Positions 1-8,033 of a stretch of 37,346 nucleotides of DNA are shown here, piece after piece. Position 1 is the stretch's first letter. Each line of letters begins with the position of its first letter. The position numbers and the translations under genes were made by a program. The DNA is from Streptomyces muensis (GTDB taxonomy: Bacteria > Actinomycetota > Actinomycetes > Streptomycetales > Streptomycetaceae). Location of the stretch: NCBI RefSeq assembly GCF_021474425.1, contig NZ_JAKEIP010000062.1:1-37346 (forward strand), given 5' to 3'. The notes under the pieces were generated by a model. That model was not told the DNA's origin and searched no databases. It saw nothing but the letters and a program-made list of their open reading frames with translations.

Positions 1-108
1 CGGGCAGGCCCGCGTCGGCGAGGACACGGCGGGGGCGGCCGTGGGGAGCAGGGCCGCGGCGGCTGTGAGGGCGCACAGCAGGGCGGCGGGACGGGGCGGG
101 GCGGACAA
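1..108 (-). CDS. N-terminus of a secreted protein (cut by window edge)
   Basis: Only the first 36 codons are inside the window, reading leftward. From a TTG at 108 the frame gives a short basic N-terminus, a hydrophobic core (AALLCALTAAAALLP) and an AxA-type cleavage region (TAAPA), which is a Sec signal peptide. The TTG is preferred because AGGGA (115-119) lies six bases upstream; a GTG at 114 is in frame but touches the Shine-Dalgarno. There is no lipobox cysteine, so a soluble or wall-associated export is likelier than a lipoprotein. It is divergent from the metallophore-like operon and shares the Zur-like box with it, so a role in metal binding or uptake is plausible. The function cannot be read from this fragment. 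Confidence 0.5.
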   Translation of the reverse strand, partial: MSAPPRPAALLCALTAAAALLPTAAPAVSSPTRACP

Positions 109-144
109 GGGCACTCCCTGGGTCGGTAAGAGCGGGGTAGCAAA

Positions 145-159
145 TGAAAATGATTATCG
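145..159. promoter_or_regulatory. Zur-like operator between divergent genes
   Basis: The 15-mer TGAAAATGATTATCG matches the streptomycete Zur inverted repeat TGAAAATGATTTTCA, as I remember it, at 13 of 15 positions, with the same 7-1-7 layout. It is a marked AT-rich island in very GC-rich DNA. It lies 92 bases before the ATP-grasp start and 36 bases before the divergent secreted-protein start, so it could repress both under zinc sufficiency. A possible -10 (TAACGT, 161-166) follows directly. Another Fur-family regulator is the main alternative. It does not look like an IdeR/DmdR1 box. Confidence 0.6.
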
Positions 160-179
160 CTAACGTGTGCCCGTCAAGT

Positions 180-210
180 CCGGCACCCCTCCGACCGAGG
201 GGCGTGCCGG
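180..210 (+). promoter_or_regulatory. Leader hairpin upstream of the metallophore-like operon
   Basis: CCGGCAC (180-186) pairs with GTGCCGG (204-210) and CCCTC (187-191) with GAGGG (197-201). This gives a 12-bp stem with a two-base bulge and a five-base loop. It falls in the presumed 5' untranslated region, between the Zur-like box and the GTG at 252. No U-run follows, so it is not a normal intrinsic terminator. It could stabilise the long mRNA or take part in attenuation. The role is unknown. Confidence 0.4.
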
Positions 211-251
211 GCTGCCTTGACGTCTGAACTCACGGCACGAAAAGGGGAGTT

Positions 252-1508
252 GTGGCTCATCTGCTGGTCGTAGAGAGCTGGGTCGGGTCGATGAGCAGGC
301 TGCTGCCACGGGCGATCCGGGAGGGCGGACACGAGTTCACCTTCCTCACCCGTGACCTGCATCACTACCTGCGCTCGGCGCCCGAAGGGGCGGCGCATCC
401 GCTGCTCGGCGCCCGCAACGTGATCACCACAGAGACCAACGACCTCGACGCCCTGCTGCCCGAAGTGGCCCGGCTGCACTCGGTGCTGGGCTTCGACGGG
501 GTCATCACCTCCTGCGACTACTACCTGCCGACGGTCGCCCGGATCGCCGGGCACCTCGGCCTGCCCGGCCCCGGCCCCGAGGCGGTGGAGAACGCCTGCC
601 GCAAGGACGCCACCCGCCGTGTCCTCGCCGACGCGGGCCTGCCCGGACCGCGCTTCGCCGTGCACGAGGAATGGGCCGACCTCGCGCGGGCCGCCAAGGA
701 GATCGGCTACCCGCTCGTCGCCAAACCGGTCGACCTGTGCGCGGGCATGTTCGTGCGGCGCGTCGACGACGAGACCCAACTGGCGGATCTGGTCCGGGAC
801 TTGGCCGACTTCCCGGTCAACGCCCGCGGTCAGCGCCGCACCCCCGCCGTCCTCCTCGAAGAGCTCCTCGACGGCCCCGAGGTGAGCGTCGAGACCGTGT
901 CGTACGCGGGTGCCGTGCACATGGTCGGCGTCACCGACAAGAGCATCGGCGGAGCGCCCGCCTTCATCGAGACCGGGCACATGTTCCCGGCCGCGCTGCC
1001 GCTCGCCGACCTCGACGCCGCCGAGCAGACCGCGCTCGGCGCGCTCAAGGCGCTCGGGCTGACGGACGGGGTCGTGGCGCACACCGAGATCAAGCTGACC
1101 TCCGCCGGGCCGCGCGTCGTCGAGGTCAACCCCCGGCCCGCCGGCAACCGCATCACCGAGCTCGTCCGCCATGTCACCGGCATCGACCTCGCCGCCGCCT
1201 TCGTGGACGTCGCCCTCGGCCGCCGACCCGACCTCGGGCGCACCGACACCGGCCTGCGCAGCGCCGCCGTCGGCTTCCTCGTCCCGGACCGCGCGGGCAC
1301 CCTCGAAGCGCTCGACGCAGGCCGACTGGCCGACGAACCTGGTGTGTTGGAGGTACAGCTCGCCGAGCCCGGCAAGGCCGTGAAGGCGGCCGGCAGCAAC
1401 AACGAGTACCTGGGCCACGTCATGGCCGGCGACCCCGACGGACCCGGCGCCCGCGAGCGGGTCGAGGGCCTGCTGGCCGGCCTGCGCGCCGGGATGGTGA
1501 TCCGATGA
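252..1508 (+). CDS. ATP-grasp carboxylate-amine ligase (BacD-like)
   Basis: 418 aa. This fits the ATP-grasp superfamily, which activates a carboxylate as an acyl phosphate and joins it to an amine; L-amino-acid ligases of the BacD/carnosine-synthase type are the closest match in feel. Visible marks are CRKD near residue 118, the nucleotide-binding YPLVAKPVD around K158, LLEELLDGPE (203-210), HTEIK near E279, and the metal-binding EVNPRPAG (291-298). The GTG start follows an AAAGGGGAG Shine-Dalgarno. It is the first gene of a ten-gene operon, and its stop overlaps the next start (ATGA). Paired with a dipeptide-epimerase-like enzyme, it probably makes a peptide or amide bond in a small molecule. 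The substrates are not predictable, and a purK/carbamoyl-phosphate-type housekeeping role is unlikely. Confidence 0.85.
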   Translation: MAHLLVVESWVGSMSRLLPRAIREGGHEFTFLTRDLHHYLRSAPEGAAHPLLGARNVITTETNDLDALLPEVARLHSVLGFDGVITSCDYYLPTVARIAGHLGLPGPGPEAVENACRKDATRRVLADAGLPGPRFAVHEEWADLARAAKEIGYPLVAKPVDLCAGMFVRRVDDETQLADLVRDLADFPVNARGQRRTPAVLLEELLDGPEVSVETVSYAGAVHMVGVTDKSIGGAPAFIETGHMFPAALPLADLDAAEQTALGALKALGLTDGVVAHTEIKLTSAGPRVVEVNPRPAGNRITELVRHVTGIDLAAAFVDVALGRRPDLGRTDTGLRSAAVGFLVPDRAGTLEALDAGRLADEPGVLEVQLAEPGKAVKAAGSNNEYLGHVMAGDPDGPGARERVEGLLAGLRAGMVIR

Positions 1509-2350
1509 CCCCGGTCACCGTCCCGCCAACAACCTCCTGTCGGACGTACGACGATCTCGTCGCCCGGGTCCGCGCGGGTGCCCTCGGCCCCGACCCCCGC
1601 ACCCAGCGCATCGCCGTCGCCTTCACCACCCGGCAGGCCGTACGCCACGACGGGCGCGGCACCGGCTACCGCAACGAGGTCCTCAGCCTGCGGCTCGCCG
1701 AGGCCGTCGGGTCGTGCGCGGTCGAACCCGGGGAACTGCCGGACAGCGCGCTCGACGACTGTGTCGGTGCAGATGTGGCCCGGCTGCTGGAACACCCGCT
1801 GGCCGCGGTACGGGTGGCCGCCCTCGACGCCTACCTGACGCACGTCACCCCGCACACACCGGACCACGGGGCGCAGGCCGTCGCGCTGCCCGCCGGGTCC
1901 TCCCTGGAGAAGTCCGAGGCCAGGGCGCGAGCCGTGGTCGAGCTGCTCGACCTGCCGGCCGGGGCCACGGTGCTCGTCGTCGGCGTCGTCAACTCCCTGC
2001 TGGCAGCCCTGCGCTCGCGTGGGCTCGGATACGTCCCGTGCGACCTCAAGGGCGGGGTGACGGAGTGGGGAGAGCCGGTCGTCACGGACGCGCTCGCCGC
2101 GGCCGAGGGCTGTGACGCGCTGCTGGTGTCCGGGATGACGCTGGGCAACGGCACCTTCGAGCCCCTGCGCGCGCACGCGCTGCGGCACGGGAAGCAACTG
2201 GTGACGTTCGCCCAGACCGGCAGCGCCGTGCTGCCCCGCTTCCTGGGGCACGGCGTGAGCGCGGTGTGCGCGGAGCCCTACCCCTTCTTCTGGCTCGACG
2301 GCGGGCCCGGCGTCGTCCACCGCTACCGCGCTGCCGGGGGCGCGCGATGA
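1505..2350 (+). CDS. DUF364-like Rossmann protein (putative heavy-metal chelation family)
   Basis: 281 aa. The C-terminal half looks like DUF364, with a Rossmann-type strand ATVLVVGVVNSLLAALR (154-170) and the family-like segment CDALLVSGMTLGNGTFE (203-219). The N-terminal 120 residues resemble the companion DUF4213 domain. DUF364 proteins are described as putative heavy-metal chelation proteins because of a structural study and gene context; no reaction is established that I know of. The ATG at 1505 overlaps the ligase stop by four bases; upstream in-frame codons are a shadow of the ligase gene. In this operon it could be a biosynthetic enzyme, a metal-loading factor, or a factor that releases metal after uptake. 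The family call is fairly sure; the role is inference. Confidence 0.7.
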   Translation: MTPVTVPPTTSCRTYDDLVARVRAGALGPDPRTQRIAVAFTTRQAVRHDGRGTGYRNEVLSLRLAEAVGSCAVEPGELPDSALDDCVGADVARLLEHPLAAVRVAALDAYLTHVTPHTPDHGAQAVALPAGSSLEKSEARARAVVELLDLPAGATVLVVGVVNSLLAALRSRGLGYVPCDLKGGVTEWGEPVVTDALAAAEGCDALLVSGMTLGNGTFEPLRAHALRHGKQLVTFAQTGSAVLPRFLGHGVSAVCAEPYPFFWLDGGPGVVHRYRAAGGAR

Positions 2351-3432
2351 CCGCCGCCACCACCGCCGACGCACGGTCCACCGCCCGCCCGGAGCTGCTG
2401 ACCCTGCTCGGCCGCACGCCCGTCGTCCGCGTCACCGCCGACCTCCCCCACCCCCACCCCGGGTTCTGGGCCAAGCTCGAAGGGCTCGCTGCGGGCGGCA
2501 TGAAGGCGCGGGCCGCCGTGTCCATGCTGCTCGGCGCCCGTGAGCGCGGCGAACTGCTGCCCGGCGCCCCGGTCGTGGAGTCCACCTCCGGCACCCTCGG
2601 CATCGGACTCGCCTTCGCCGGGCAGGCGCTCGGCCACCCCGTCGTGCTGGTCGGCGACAGCGAACTGGAGCCGTCCATGCGGCAGTTGCTGCGCGCCCAC
2701 GGAGTCCGTCTGGAGCTCGTCGACCGCCCGGCACCCCAGGGCGGCTGGCAGGCCGCACGGCTGACCCGACTGCGCACCCTGCTCGCCGAACTGCCCGGCG
2801 CCTACTGGCCCGACCAGTACAACAACCCCGACAACACGACCGGATACGCCTCCCTGGCCGCCGAACTCGCCGTCCAGCTCGACCACTTGGACATCCTGGT
2901 GTGCAGTGTCGGCACCGGCGGCCACAGCGCCGGGATCATCGGCCCGCTGCGCCGGCACTGGCCAGGACTCCGGCTCATCGGCGTCGACGCCACCGGCTCC
3001 ACGATCTTCGGCCAGCCCGCCCGCCCCCGCCTCATGCGCGGCCTCGGCAGCAGCATCCACCCGCGCAACGTCGCCTACGACGCCTTCGACGAGGTCCACT
3101 GGATCGGCCCCGCCGAAGCCGTGGACAGCTGCCGCAGGCTCGCCCGGGGCAGCTTCGTCAGCGGCGGCTGGAGCACGGGCGCCGTGGCCCGGGTCGCCGC
3201 GTGGGCGGCCCGCGTACACCCGGGCGCCGTCGTCGCCACCGTGTTCCCCGACGGGCCGCACCGCTACCTCGGTTCCGTCTACGACGACGACTTCCTCACC
3301 GCCCACGGTCTCGACCTCGCGGGCGCCGCCACCCGGCCCGTGGAGATACCGCATCCGTGCGCCGCCGAGACCGGCGGCTGGGCGCGCTGCACGCGGGTCG
3401 CCGATCCCCTCTCTCCCGGAAGGACACGATGA
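2347..3432 (+). CDS. PLP-dependent cysteine-synthase-family enzyme
   Basis: 361 aa, fold-type II PLP enzyme of the CysK/CysM/SbnA family. The Schiff-base lysine is likely K53 in GGMKARAA, where canonical CysK has a VKDR-type motif. The substrate loop is ESTSGTLGIGLA (78-89) and the phosphate-binding loop is CSVGTGGHSAG (186-196). QYNNPDNTTGY (157-167) matches the family's conserved Asn-rich segment. Relatives beta-replace O-phosphoserine or O-acetylserine with an amine or sulfide. In SbnA and the EDDS pathway this makes diaminopropionate-type metallophore precursors. No SbnB-like partner is present, so the route differs from staphyloferrin B. The ATG overlaps the preceding stop, and the C-terminal 40 residues are an extension of unknown use. 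Housekeeping cysteine synthesis is less likely here. Confidence 0.85.
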   Translation: MTAATTADARSTARPELLTLLGRTPVVRVTADLPHPHPGFWAKLEGLAAGGMKARAAVSMLLGARERGELLPGAPVVESTSGTLGIGLAFAGQALGHPVVLVGDSELEPSMRQLLRAHGVRLELVDRPAPQGGWQAARLTRLRTLLAELPGAYWPDQYNNPDNTTGYASLAAELAVQLDHLDILVCSVGTGGHSAGIIGPLRRHWPGLRLIGVDATGSTIFGQPARPRLMRGLGSSIHPRNVAYDAFDEVHWIGPAEAVDSCRRLARGSFVSGGWSTGAVARVAAWAARVHPGAVVATVFPDGPHRYLGSVYDDDFLTAHGLDLAGAATRPVEIPHPCAAETGGWARCTRVADPLSPGRTR

Positions 3433-4469
3433 AGGCCCGCCTGCGCACCGTACGTCTCGCACTCGCCGAGCCGCTGCGCATCTCCCGCTCCACCATGACC
3501 GCCCGCGACGCCGTGTGGCTGGGCGTCGAGCACGACGGGACGACCGGATACGGCGAGGCCGTCAGCAGCGTGTACTACGGCCTGGACGCCGACACCCTGC
3601 TGCGGCTGATCTCCTCGGTCGGCCTGGAACGGTTCGCCGACCCCGAGAGCGCCCTGGAGGCCCTGCCGTCGGCCGCCGTACCGCCCGCCGTCACCGCCGC
3701 CGTGGAGTCCGCGCTCCTCGACCTCGTCGGCAAGCGCGCGGGCGTCCCCGTCCACCGCCTCCTCGGCGCCCCGGCACCGCCGGTGGCCGCCACCGCACGC
3801 ACCATCGGCATCACCTCGCCCGTCCGCGCGGCCGCCGAGGCCCGCCGGCTGGCCGCGAGCGGCTTCGAGGTCGTCAAGGTCAAGGCGGGCACCCCCGACC
3901 CCGAGGACGACGTCGAACGCGTACGGGTCATCCGCGACGCCGCGCCCCGGGTCCGGCTGCTCCTCGACCCCAACGGCGCCTGGAGCACCGCACAGGCCGC
4001 CGCCCTGCTGCCCCGGTTCGCCGACCTCGGCGTCGAGGCCGTCGAGCAGCCCCTCGCACCCGGCGACCCGGAGGCGCTGGCAGCCCTCGCCGAGAAGTCA
4101 CCGCTGCCGGTCATCGCCGACGAGGACGCCGTGTCGCTCGACGACGTCCGCCGGCTGGCCGGACGCGTCCACGGCGTCAACGTCAAGCTCGCCAAGTGCG
4201 GGGGAGTCCGGGCGGCCCTGCGGATCGCCGAGCTGATCGAGGGCAGCGGGACCGAGCTGATGCTCGGCTGCCTCACCGCCAGCACCCTCGGCATCGCACC
4301 CGCCGTCCACCTGGCCGACCGCGCCCGCTGGACCGACCTCGACGGACATCTGCTGCTGGCCCACGACCCGTGGCGGGGGATAGGCGGCGACGACGGCGTC
4401 GTACGCACAAATGCCCGCGCCGGACTGGGAGTCGAGGAGGTGGAGGCCGCCCATGAAGACATGGCGTGA
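3429..4469 (+). CDS. Enolase-superfamily dipeptide epimerase (AEE-like)
   Basis: 346 aa, muconate-lactonizing subgroup of the enolase superfamily. The acid/base lysines sit in VVKVKAG (K150, K152) and NVKLAKCGG (K253/K256). The metal ligands are D180 (LLLDPNG), E206 (AVEQPL) and D231 (IADEDA). A C-terminal D-L-D (303-305) corresponds to the DxD motif by which L-Ala-D/L-Glu-type epimerases hold the dipeptide amino group. The reaction is expected to be epimerisation at one alpha-carbon of a dipeptide. It could recycle cell-wall peptide, but a place inside a ligase/exporter/importer operon suggests it tailors the product of the ATP-grasp ligase. Start ATG at 3429, ATGA overlap with the upstream stop. 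Confidence 0.85.
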   Translation: MKARLRTVRLALAEPLRISRSTMTARDAVWLGVEHDGTTGYGEAVSSVYYGLDADTLLRLISSVGLERFADPESALEALPSAAVPPAVTAAVESALLDLVGKRAGVPVHRLLGAPAPPVAATARTIGITSPVRAAAEARRLAASGFEVVKVKAGTPDPEDDVERVRVIRDAAPRVRLLLDPNGAWSTAQAAALLPRFADLGVEAVEQPLAPGDPEALAALAEKSPLPVIADEDAVSLDDVRRLAGRVHGVNVKLAKCGGVRAALRIAELIEGSGTELMLGCLTASTLGIAPAVHLADRARWTDLDGHLLLAHDPWRGIGGDDGVVRTNARAGLGVEEVEAAHEDMA

Positions 4470-5673
4470 GATGCGGGCCTTCCCGCTCGCCGTCCAGCTC
4501 CTCCTCGTCAACCAGCTCGGCGTCAACACCGGCTTCTACCTCCTCATCCCGTACCTCGCCACCCACCTCGGCGAGAACCTCGGCATGTCGGCGGCGGTCG
4601 TCGGCATCGTGCTCGGCGTGCGCAACCTCAGCCAGCAGGGCCTGTTCATCATCGGCGGCTCCGCGTCGGACCGGCTCGGGGCGCGGGGCGTCATCATCGC
4701 CGGATGCGCGCTGCGGACGGTCGGGTTCGGGCTGTTCGCGCTGGGCGACGGGCTGCCGGTGCTGCTCGCCGCGTCCGTGCTCAGCGGGCTCGCGGGGGCG
4801 CTGTTCAACCCGGCAGTGCGGGCCTATCTCGCGCAGGAGTCGGGAGAGCGCAAGGCGGAGGCGTTCGCGCTGTTCAACGTGTTCGCCACGACCGGCGCGC
4901 TGATCGGCCCGCTGCTGGGCAGCGCCCTGCTCCTCGTCGACTTCCGCACGTCCGCGCTGACCGCCGCCGGGATCTTCGCCGTCCTCACCGTGGCGCAGGC
5001 CCTCGTCCTGCCCGCGCGCAAGGTCGAGCCGAGCGGCAACAGCGGTGTCCTCGGGGACTGGCGCGAGGTGCTCGGCAACCGGGCCTTCCTCGCCTTCGCG
5101 CTCGCCATGGTCGGCATGTTCACCCTGGAGAACCAGCTGTATCTGCTGCTGCCCGACGGGGCCAGACAGGCCACGGGATGGGACGGAGCGGCGGGACTGG
5201 TCTTCCTGATCGGTACGGTGGCCAACCTCGCGCTGCAGCTGCGCATCACCCGCTCCCTCAAGTCCCGTGGAGACAGGGCGCGTTGGATCGCCGCAGGGCT
5301 CGCCGTGATGGGGCTGGCCTTCCTGCCGCCCCTGCTCGGCGCACCGCTCGTCCTGCTCAGCGCCCTCCTGCTCTACCTCGGCATCATGATCGCCTCCCCG
5401 TTCGTGATGGAGCTGATCCCCCGTTTCGGCCGCCCCGAGCTGACCGGCACGTACTTCGGGATCTTCTACGTCGTCTCCGGCATCGCCGCCGCCGTCGGCA
5501 ACGCGGTCGTCGGCTGGGCCATGGACACCGGGGAGAACCTGCCCTGGCTGTGCTGCGCCGTCGTCGGACTGGCGTCGGCGGGCGGTGTGGCCTGGCTGCA
5601 CCGGCGCGGAGCGCTGCCCCGGACCGCCGAGGCCGCCAAGGTCGCCGAGGTCACCGAGGGGAGTCGCGCATGA
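4453..5673 (+). CDS. Major facilitator superfamily exporter
   Basis: 406 aa with about 12 hydrophobic segments. The loop after TM2 carries the MFS-A-like SDRLGARG motif (near residue 75), and the central loop between TM6 and TM7 carries GNSGVLGDWREVLGNRAF. The ATG at 4453 is chosen because GGAGG (4442-4446) lies six bases before it; it overlaps the epimerase gene by 17 bases. Drug:H+ antiporter-type MFS proteins export the product in BacE and CntE/SbnD-like clusters. By position this one probably exports the molecule made by the four preceding enzymes. An importer role is possible but redundant with the ABC system downstream. Confidence 0.85.
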   Translation: MKTWREMRAFPLAVQLLLVNQLGVNTGFYLLIPYLATHLGENLGMSAAVVGIVLGVRNLSQQGLFIIGGSASDRLGARGVIIAGCALRTVGFGLFALGDGLPVLLAASVLSGLAGALFNPAVRAYLAQESGERKAEAFALFNVFATTGALIGPLLGSALLLVDFRTSALTAAGIFAVLTVAQALVLPARKVEPSGNSGVLGDWREVLGNRAFLAFALAMVGMFTLENQLYLLLPDGARQATGWDGAAGLVFLIGTVANLALQLRITRSLKSRGDRARWIAAGLAVMGLAFLPPLLGAPLVLLSALLLYLGIMIASPFVMELIPRFGRPELTGTYFGIFYVVSGIAAAVGNAVVGWAMDTGENLPWLCCAVVGLASAGGVAWLHRRGALPRTAEAAKVAEVTEGSRA

Positions 5674-6452
5674 GCGCCGGCAACCTCCTCACCGACCACC
5701 CCGCCCTCTACGAGGCCCGCTTCCCCGACCCCGACCGGCTCGCCGGACGCTGGGTGGAGGACTGTCTGCGCCGGTACGACGCGGGGCCGCGCGTCCTGGA
5801 CATGGGCTGCGGCACCGGCCGCGACGCGGCCCACCTGCACTCCGCAGGGCGCACGGTGACCGGCGCCGACCTCTCCGAGGCGATGCTGTCGTACGCCCGC
5901 GCCCGGCACCCCGGCCCCTCGTACGTCCACGCCGACCTGCACGGGTTCGACCTGGGCGCCTTCGACGCCGTCGTCTGCCTGGACAGCTCCCTGCTGTACT
6001 GCCACACCAACGACCAGCTCGACGGCTTCCTCACCTCCTGCCGCGAGGCCCTCACCGCGGGCGGTCTGCTGGTCGCGGAGATGCGCAACGGGGCGTACTT
6101 CCTGGGCCGCACGGACCTCCTCGACAACCCGAAGACCGACTCCTTCACCTGGCAGGGCACCGCCTACCGGTCGCGCACCACCCTGACCGTCGACCGCACC
6201 GCCCAACTCCTGCGCCGTACCCGCGTATGGACCGCCGACGACGGATCACCGCCCGTCGAACAGCGCTCGGCCTGGCGGCTGTTGTTCCCGCAGGAGCTGC
6301 GCCACCTCCTCGCCGCGCACGGCTTCGAGGTGCTCGAACTGCACGACGGTCCCGGACCGCGCACCGAACCACCGTGGCGGGAGAGCGAGTTGCCCGGCAC
6401 CACCACCGACGCGGACCGACTGCACCTCGTCGCCCGCCTGCACACCCTCTGA
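5670..6452 (+). CDS. Class I SAM-dependent methyltransferase
   Basis: 260 aa. Motif I is RVLDMGCGTGRDAAHL (41-56), followed by an acidic strand end GADLSEAM (65-72) and FDAVVCLDSSLLYC as motif IV; the core is the Methyltransf_11/25 type. The substrate is unknown; N- or O-methylation of the small-molecule product is a reasonable guess, and the C-terminal half (RTTLTVDRTAQLLRR on) is a beta-rich region typical of small-molecule methyltransferases. The ATG overlaps the MFS stop by four bases. It is the last of the putative biosynthesis/export genes; a 15-base gap separates it from the transport genes, the largest gap in the operon. Confidence 0.85.
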   Translation: MSAGNLLTDHPALYEARFPDPDRLAGRWVEDCLRRYDAGPRVLDMGCGTGRDAAHLHSAGRTVTGADLSEAMLSYARARHPGPSYVHADLHGFDLGAFDAVVCLDSSLLYCHTNDQLDGFLTSCREALTAGGLLVAEMRNGAYFLGRTDLLDNPKTDSFTWQGTAYRSRTTLTVDRTAQLLRRTRVWTADDGSPPVEQRSAWRLLFPQELRHLLAAHGFEVLELHDGPGPRTEPPWRESELPGTTTDADRLHLVARLHTL

Positions 6453-6467
6453 CACCAAGGACCAGAC

Positions 6468-8033
6468 ATGTACGACGAACGCTTTCCCGCCCTGCGCCGC
6501 CGCGGCTTCCTCGCCGCCACCTCGGGCGCCGCCGCCCTCGCCCTCGTCGGCTGCGCGGGCGGCACGGACGACAAGGCCGAGAGCACCTCCGGCTCCCCCA
6601 AGCGCGGCGGACGGCTGCGCGCCGCGTTCGCCGGCGGCGGGGCGAGCGAGACCCTCGACCCGCACCTGGCCAACCTCTTCGCCGACGTGGCCCGCGCCAA
6701 GGCCCTCTACGACAAGCTCGCCGACTACGGCGCCGACCTCTCCGCCCAGCCCCGCCTCGCCGAGAAATGGGCGTCCAACAAGACCCTGGACCGCTGGCAG
6801 GTGACCCTGCGTCAGGCCACCTTCCACGACGGCAGGCCGGTCACCGCCAAGGACGTCCTCTACAGCTACCGCCGGATCGCCGACCCCAAGCAGGCGTTCC
6901 GCGCCAAGGCGTCCCTGGAACCCCTCGACCTCGACGCCAGCCGCGCCACCGGCGAGCGGTCCATCGAGTTCGTCCTGAAGCGGCCCACCGCCGAATTCCC
7001 CAACGTCCTCGCCGCGTTCGGCGCGTACATCGTCCCCGAGAACGCCACCGGGTTCGACGACAAGCCGGTCGGCTCCGGCCCCTTCCGCTTCGTCTCCTTC
7101 GCCCCCGGCCGCTCCGCCGTCTTCCGCCGCAACGACGACTACTGGGACGGCGCCCCGCACCTCGACGAGATCGAGTTCGTCGTAGCCAACGAGGAGTCCG
7201 CCCGCGTCAACGCCCTCCTCGGCGGCCAGGTCGAGTACGCCCACGAGCTCAACCCGACCACCGCCCGCGCCCACGAGGCCGGCGGCCAGATCGACATCGT
7301 CCGGCTGCGCAACAGCGCCATGCAGGCGTTCTGCATGAAGACCGACCGGGCACCCTTCGACGACAAGCGGGTCCGCGAGGCCTTCTTCCTCATCGCCGAC
7401 CGCAAGGAACTCGTCGACGGAGCGCTGTCCGGCGCGGGCGAGGTCGGCAACGACCTGTTCGGCAAGGGCTACGAGTACTACGCCGCCGACCTGCCGCAGC
7501 GCGAGCAGGACCTCGACAAGGCCCGCGCCCTGCTGAAGAAGGCCGGCGCCGAGAAGCTGAAGGTCACCCTGGACACCTCGGCCGTCGCCGCCGGTTTCAC
7601 CGAGGCCGCCGGCATCTTCCGCGACCAGGCCGCCAAGGCCGGCGTCACGATCGACGTGAAGATGGGCAGCAAGGACTCCTACTGGAGCGACATCCTCGAC
7701 AACGGCACCCTGTGCTGCTACCGCTCCGGCGCCATGCCCATCGAGGCCCACCTCTCCCAGCGCCTGCTCACCGACTCCACCACCAACGCCACCAAGTGGC
7801 ACCACAAGGACTTCGACGCCCTCTACCAACAGGCCCAGTCCACCCGCGACAAGACCGCCCGCGCCGCCGTCTACGAGCGCATGCAACGCCGTCTGTACAC
7901 CGAGGGCGGCTTCCTCATCTGGGGCTTCGCGGACTGGATCATCGGAACGGCGCGCACGGTGAAGGGAGTTGAGACGAAGGCTCCGGCAAACACCCTCGAC
8001 TGGGCCCGCTTCGACAAGGTGTGGCTGGCGTGA
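6468..8033 (+). CDS. Opp/Nik-family substrate-binding lipoprotein (Tat-type signal)
   Basis: 521 aa, the usual size for family 5 (DppA/OppA/NikA) solute-binding proteins. The N-terminus has LRRRGFLAATSG, a twin-arginine-like motif, then a hydrophobic stretch and the lipobox LVGC, so it is probably exported by Tat and lipid-anchored outside the membrane. The family signature region DVLYSYRRIADPKQ and the segment KPVGSGPFRFVSFAPG are visible. Family members bind peptides, nickel chelates or staphylopine-type metallophores (CntA). The start ATG has only a weak AAGGA Shine-Dalgarno 12 bases upstream. Its stop overlaps the next start. I infer that it captures the metal-loaded product of this operon. 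Confidence 0.88.
   Translation: MYDERFPALRRRGFLAATSGAAALALVGCAGGTDDKAESTSGSPKRGGRLRAAFAGGGASETLDPHLANLFADVARAKALYDKLADYGADLSAQPRLAEKWASNKTLDRWQVTLRQATFHDGRPVTAKDVLYSYRRIADPKQAFRAKASLEPLDLDASRATGERSIEFVLKRPTAEFPNVLAAFGAYIVPENATGFDDKPVGSGPFRFVSFAPGRSAVFRRNDDYWDGAPHLDEIEFVVANEESARVNALLGGQVEYAHELNPTTARAHEAGGQIDIVRLRNSAMQAFCMKTDRAPFDDKRVREAFFLIADRKELVDGALSGAGEVGNDLFGKGYEYYAADLPQREQDLDKARALLKKAGAEKLKVTLDTSAVAAGFTEAAGIFRDQAAKAGVTIDVKMGSKDSYWSDILDNGTLCCYRSGAMPIEAHLSQRLLTDSTTNATKWHHKDFDALYQQAQSTRDKTARAAVYERMQRRLYTEGGFLIWGFADWIIGTARTVKGVETKAPANTLDWARFDKVWLA

Noticed and set aside
174..1418. 414-aa minus-strand open frame opposite the ATP-grasp gene
   Set aside because: It is the antisense shadow of a well-supported gene: Gly/Val/Arg/Asp-rich with no domain or Shine-Dalgarno.
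671..1504. Upstream in-frame extension of the DUF364-like gene
   Set aside because: The extension is Arg/Pro/His-rich and out of frame with the ligase it overlaps; the ATG at 1505 has the typical stop overlap.
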